Assembly: GCA_030622375.1 (NCBI GenBank)
Contig: JAUXGC010000076.1
Span: 1-6,025, forward strand
Reading direction: 5' to 3'
Length of the DNA stretch: 6,025 nucleotides
Source of the DNA: Sulfurovum sp.
GTDB lineage: Bacteria; Campylobacterota; Campylobacteria; Campylobacterales; Sulfurovaceae
How positions within the stretch are numbered: the stretch's first letter is position 1; each line of letters starts with the position of its first letter. Shown piece after piece: positions 5,608 to 6,025 of this stretch. A program made the translations under genes and the position numbers. The notes under the pieces are model-generated. The model saw only the letters and a list, made by a program, of their open reading frames with translations, had not been told where the DNA came from and did not search any database.

Positions 5608-5637
5608 AGCGAACCATATTCAAAGATATGGCTCGCT
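5608..5637 (-). terminator. Hairpin after trxA, terminator-like but without a U-tract
   Basis: In minus-strand RNA, AGCGAGCCAUAU (5637-5626) pairs with AUAUGGUUCGCU (5619-5608) over 12 base pairs around a 6-base loop. The only imperfection is a G·U wobble, which would be an A-C mismatch in a plus-strand transcript. The fold therefore fits the trxA mRNA better. It starts six bases after the trxA stop. The sequence that follows is CACATAAAAC, with no run of U, so it may stabilise the 3' end or partially terminate rather than act as a classic intrinsic terminator. Confidence 0.6.
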
Positions 5638-5643
5638 GTTGGA

Positions 5644-5961
5644 TTACAGTTGTGCGTTTATTTTTTCTGCAAATGCATCTTTAGAAGCTGCACCTACCAT
5701 TTGGTCTACCACTTCACCATCTTTAAAGAAAAGGATCGCTGGGATTGATCTAATGCCGTATTTTACAGCCAAATCTTGTTGCTCGTCTGTATTTACTTTA
5801 GCAATAGTCGCTTTTCCATCAAAGTCAACTGCTAGTTCTTCTACAACTGGAGCAATCATTCTACAAGGTCCGCACCAAGGAGCCCAAAAATCTACCATTG
5901 TAACACCATCTTTTACTGTATCTTCGAAGTTATCTGCTGTTAGCTCTACATATTTTGCCAT
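5644..5961 (-). CDS. trxA: Thioredoxin 1
   Basis: This small cytosolic dithiol protein reduces disulfides in enzymes such as ribonucleotide reductase and is itself reduced by TrxB, encoded just downstream. The 105 residues form one thioredoxin fold. FWAPWCGPC carries the redox pair Cys30 and Cys33, Asp24 in MVDFWAP is the conserved buried acid, and the cis-proline is Pro74 in IRSIPAI. A conserved VGA follows at 89-91. There is no signal peptide and no extra domain. The ATG is preceded by AAGGA seven bases upstream and by a TATAAT box. A 116-base gap with a hairpin and a separate promoter divides it from trxB, so the two may be partly uncoupled even though they work as one system. The trxA-trxB order is common in this phylum. 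Confidence 0.97.
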   Translation of the reverse strand: MAKYVELTADNFEDTVKDGVTMVDFWAPWCGPCRMIAPVVEELAVDFDGKATIAKVNTDEQQDLAVKYGIRSIPAILFFKDGEVVDQMVGAASKDAFAEKINAQL

Positions 5962-5990
5962 ATTTAAGTCCTTTAAATTTTTATTTGAAA

Positions 5991-5996
5991 ATTATA
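5991..5996 (-). promoter_or_regulatory. -10 box of the trxA promoter
   Basis: A perfect TATAAT lies on the minus strand at 5996-5991. Transcription would begin near 5984, about 23 bases before the trxA ATG, leaving room for the AAGGA ribosome site. The -35 region (around 6014-6019, ATAACT) matches the consensus at only 3 of 6 positions, which fits the weak -35 seen in this phylum. The rest of 5962-6025 holds no gene that I can see. Confidence 0.55.
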
Positions 5997-6025
5997 TCTT
6001 AATTTCACTAATGAGTTATAGCCTA

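Noticed and set aside
5605..5637. Resemblance of the trxA hairpin (GCGAACC) to the REP-like copies at 182-262
   Set aside because: Only a short block matches; stem length and arm sequence differ and there is no GTRG foot, so common origin is not supported.
5605..5748. 47-codon GTG-start frame on the plus strand
   Set aside because: It runs antisense into trxA, has no recognisable product, and its only support is the upstream ribosome-like site; not called as a gene.

Overview
This 6,025-base window is AT-rich chromosome. Its gene content and order point to a Campylobacterota (former Epsilonproteobacteria) species, most plausibly a Sulfurovum- or Sulfurimonas-like relative. The reasons are the adjacent trxA-trxB pair, the dapB-purF pair (also neighbours in Campylobacter jejuni as I recall), a fused hisIE, and promoters with a clean TATAAT -10 box but little -35 box. 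The genus is inference.

Plus strand, 1-963: the last 58 codons of a probable SPFH/prohibitin-family protein are followed by a 105-base gap and then hisIE, the bifunctional enzyme for steps 2 and 3 of histidine biosynthesis. The gap holds two diverged copies of a REP-like palindrome in opposite orientation. They differ by compensatory stem changes, and each has a GTAG-type foot.

Minus strand, 2421-950: a two-gene HipA/HipB-type toxin-antitoxin cassette sits between purF and hisIE. The order is unusual, with the kinase toxin first and the HTH antitoxin second, and the two overlap by 14 bases. A strong sigma70-like promoter precedes hipA, and an inverted repeat sits over the predicted start site as a candidate operator. 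The antitoxin's 3' end overlaps the 3' end of hisIE by 14 bases, tail to tail. A perfect 14-bp inverted repeat lies inside the antitoxin gene. The kinase lacks serine at the two usual positions of its Gly-rich loop.

Minus strand, 5996-2439: trxA has its own promoter and a downstream hairpin. It is followed by a tightly packed trxB-dapB-purF set that probably forms one operon (gaps of 10 and 1 bases) behind a promoter in the trxA-trxB gap. TrxB reduces TrxA with NADPH. DapB makes tetrahydrodipicolinate for lysine and cell wall, and PurF commits PRPP to purine synthesis. PurF carries cysteines for a [4Fe-4S] cluster.

Most of the window is ordinary housekeeping. The unusual parts are the hip cassette with its embedded RNA structures and the inverted REP-like pair. 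I see no CRISPR, tRNA, rRNA or complete insertion sequence.
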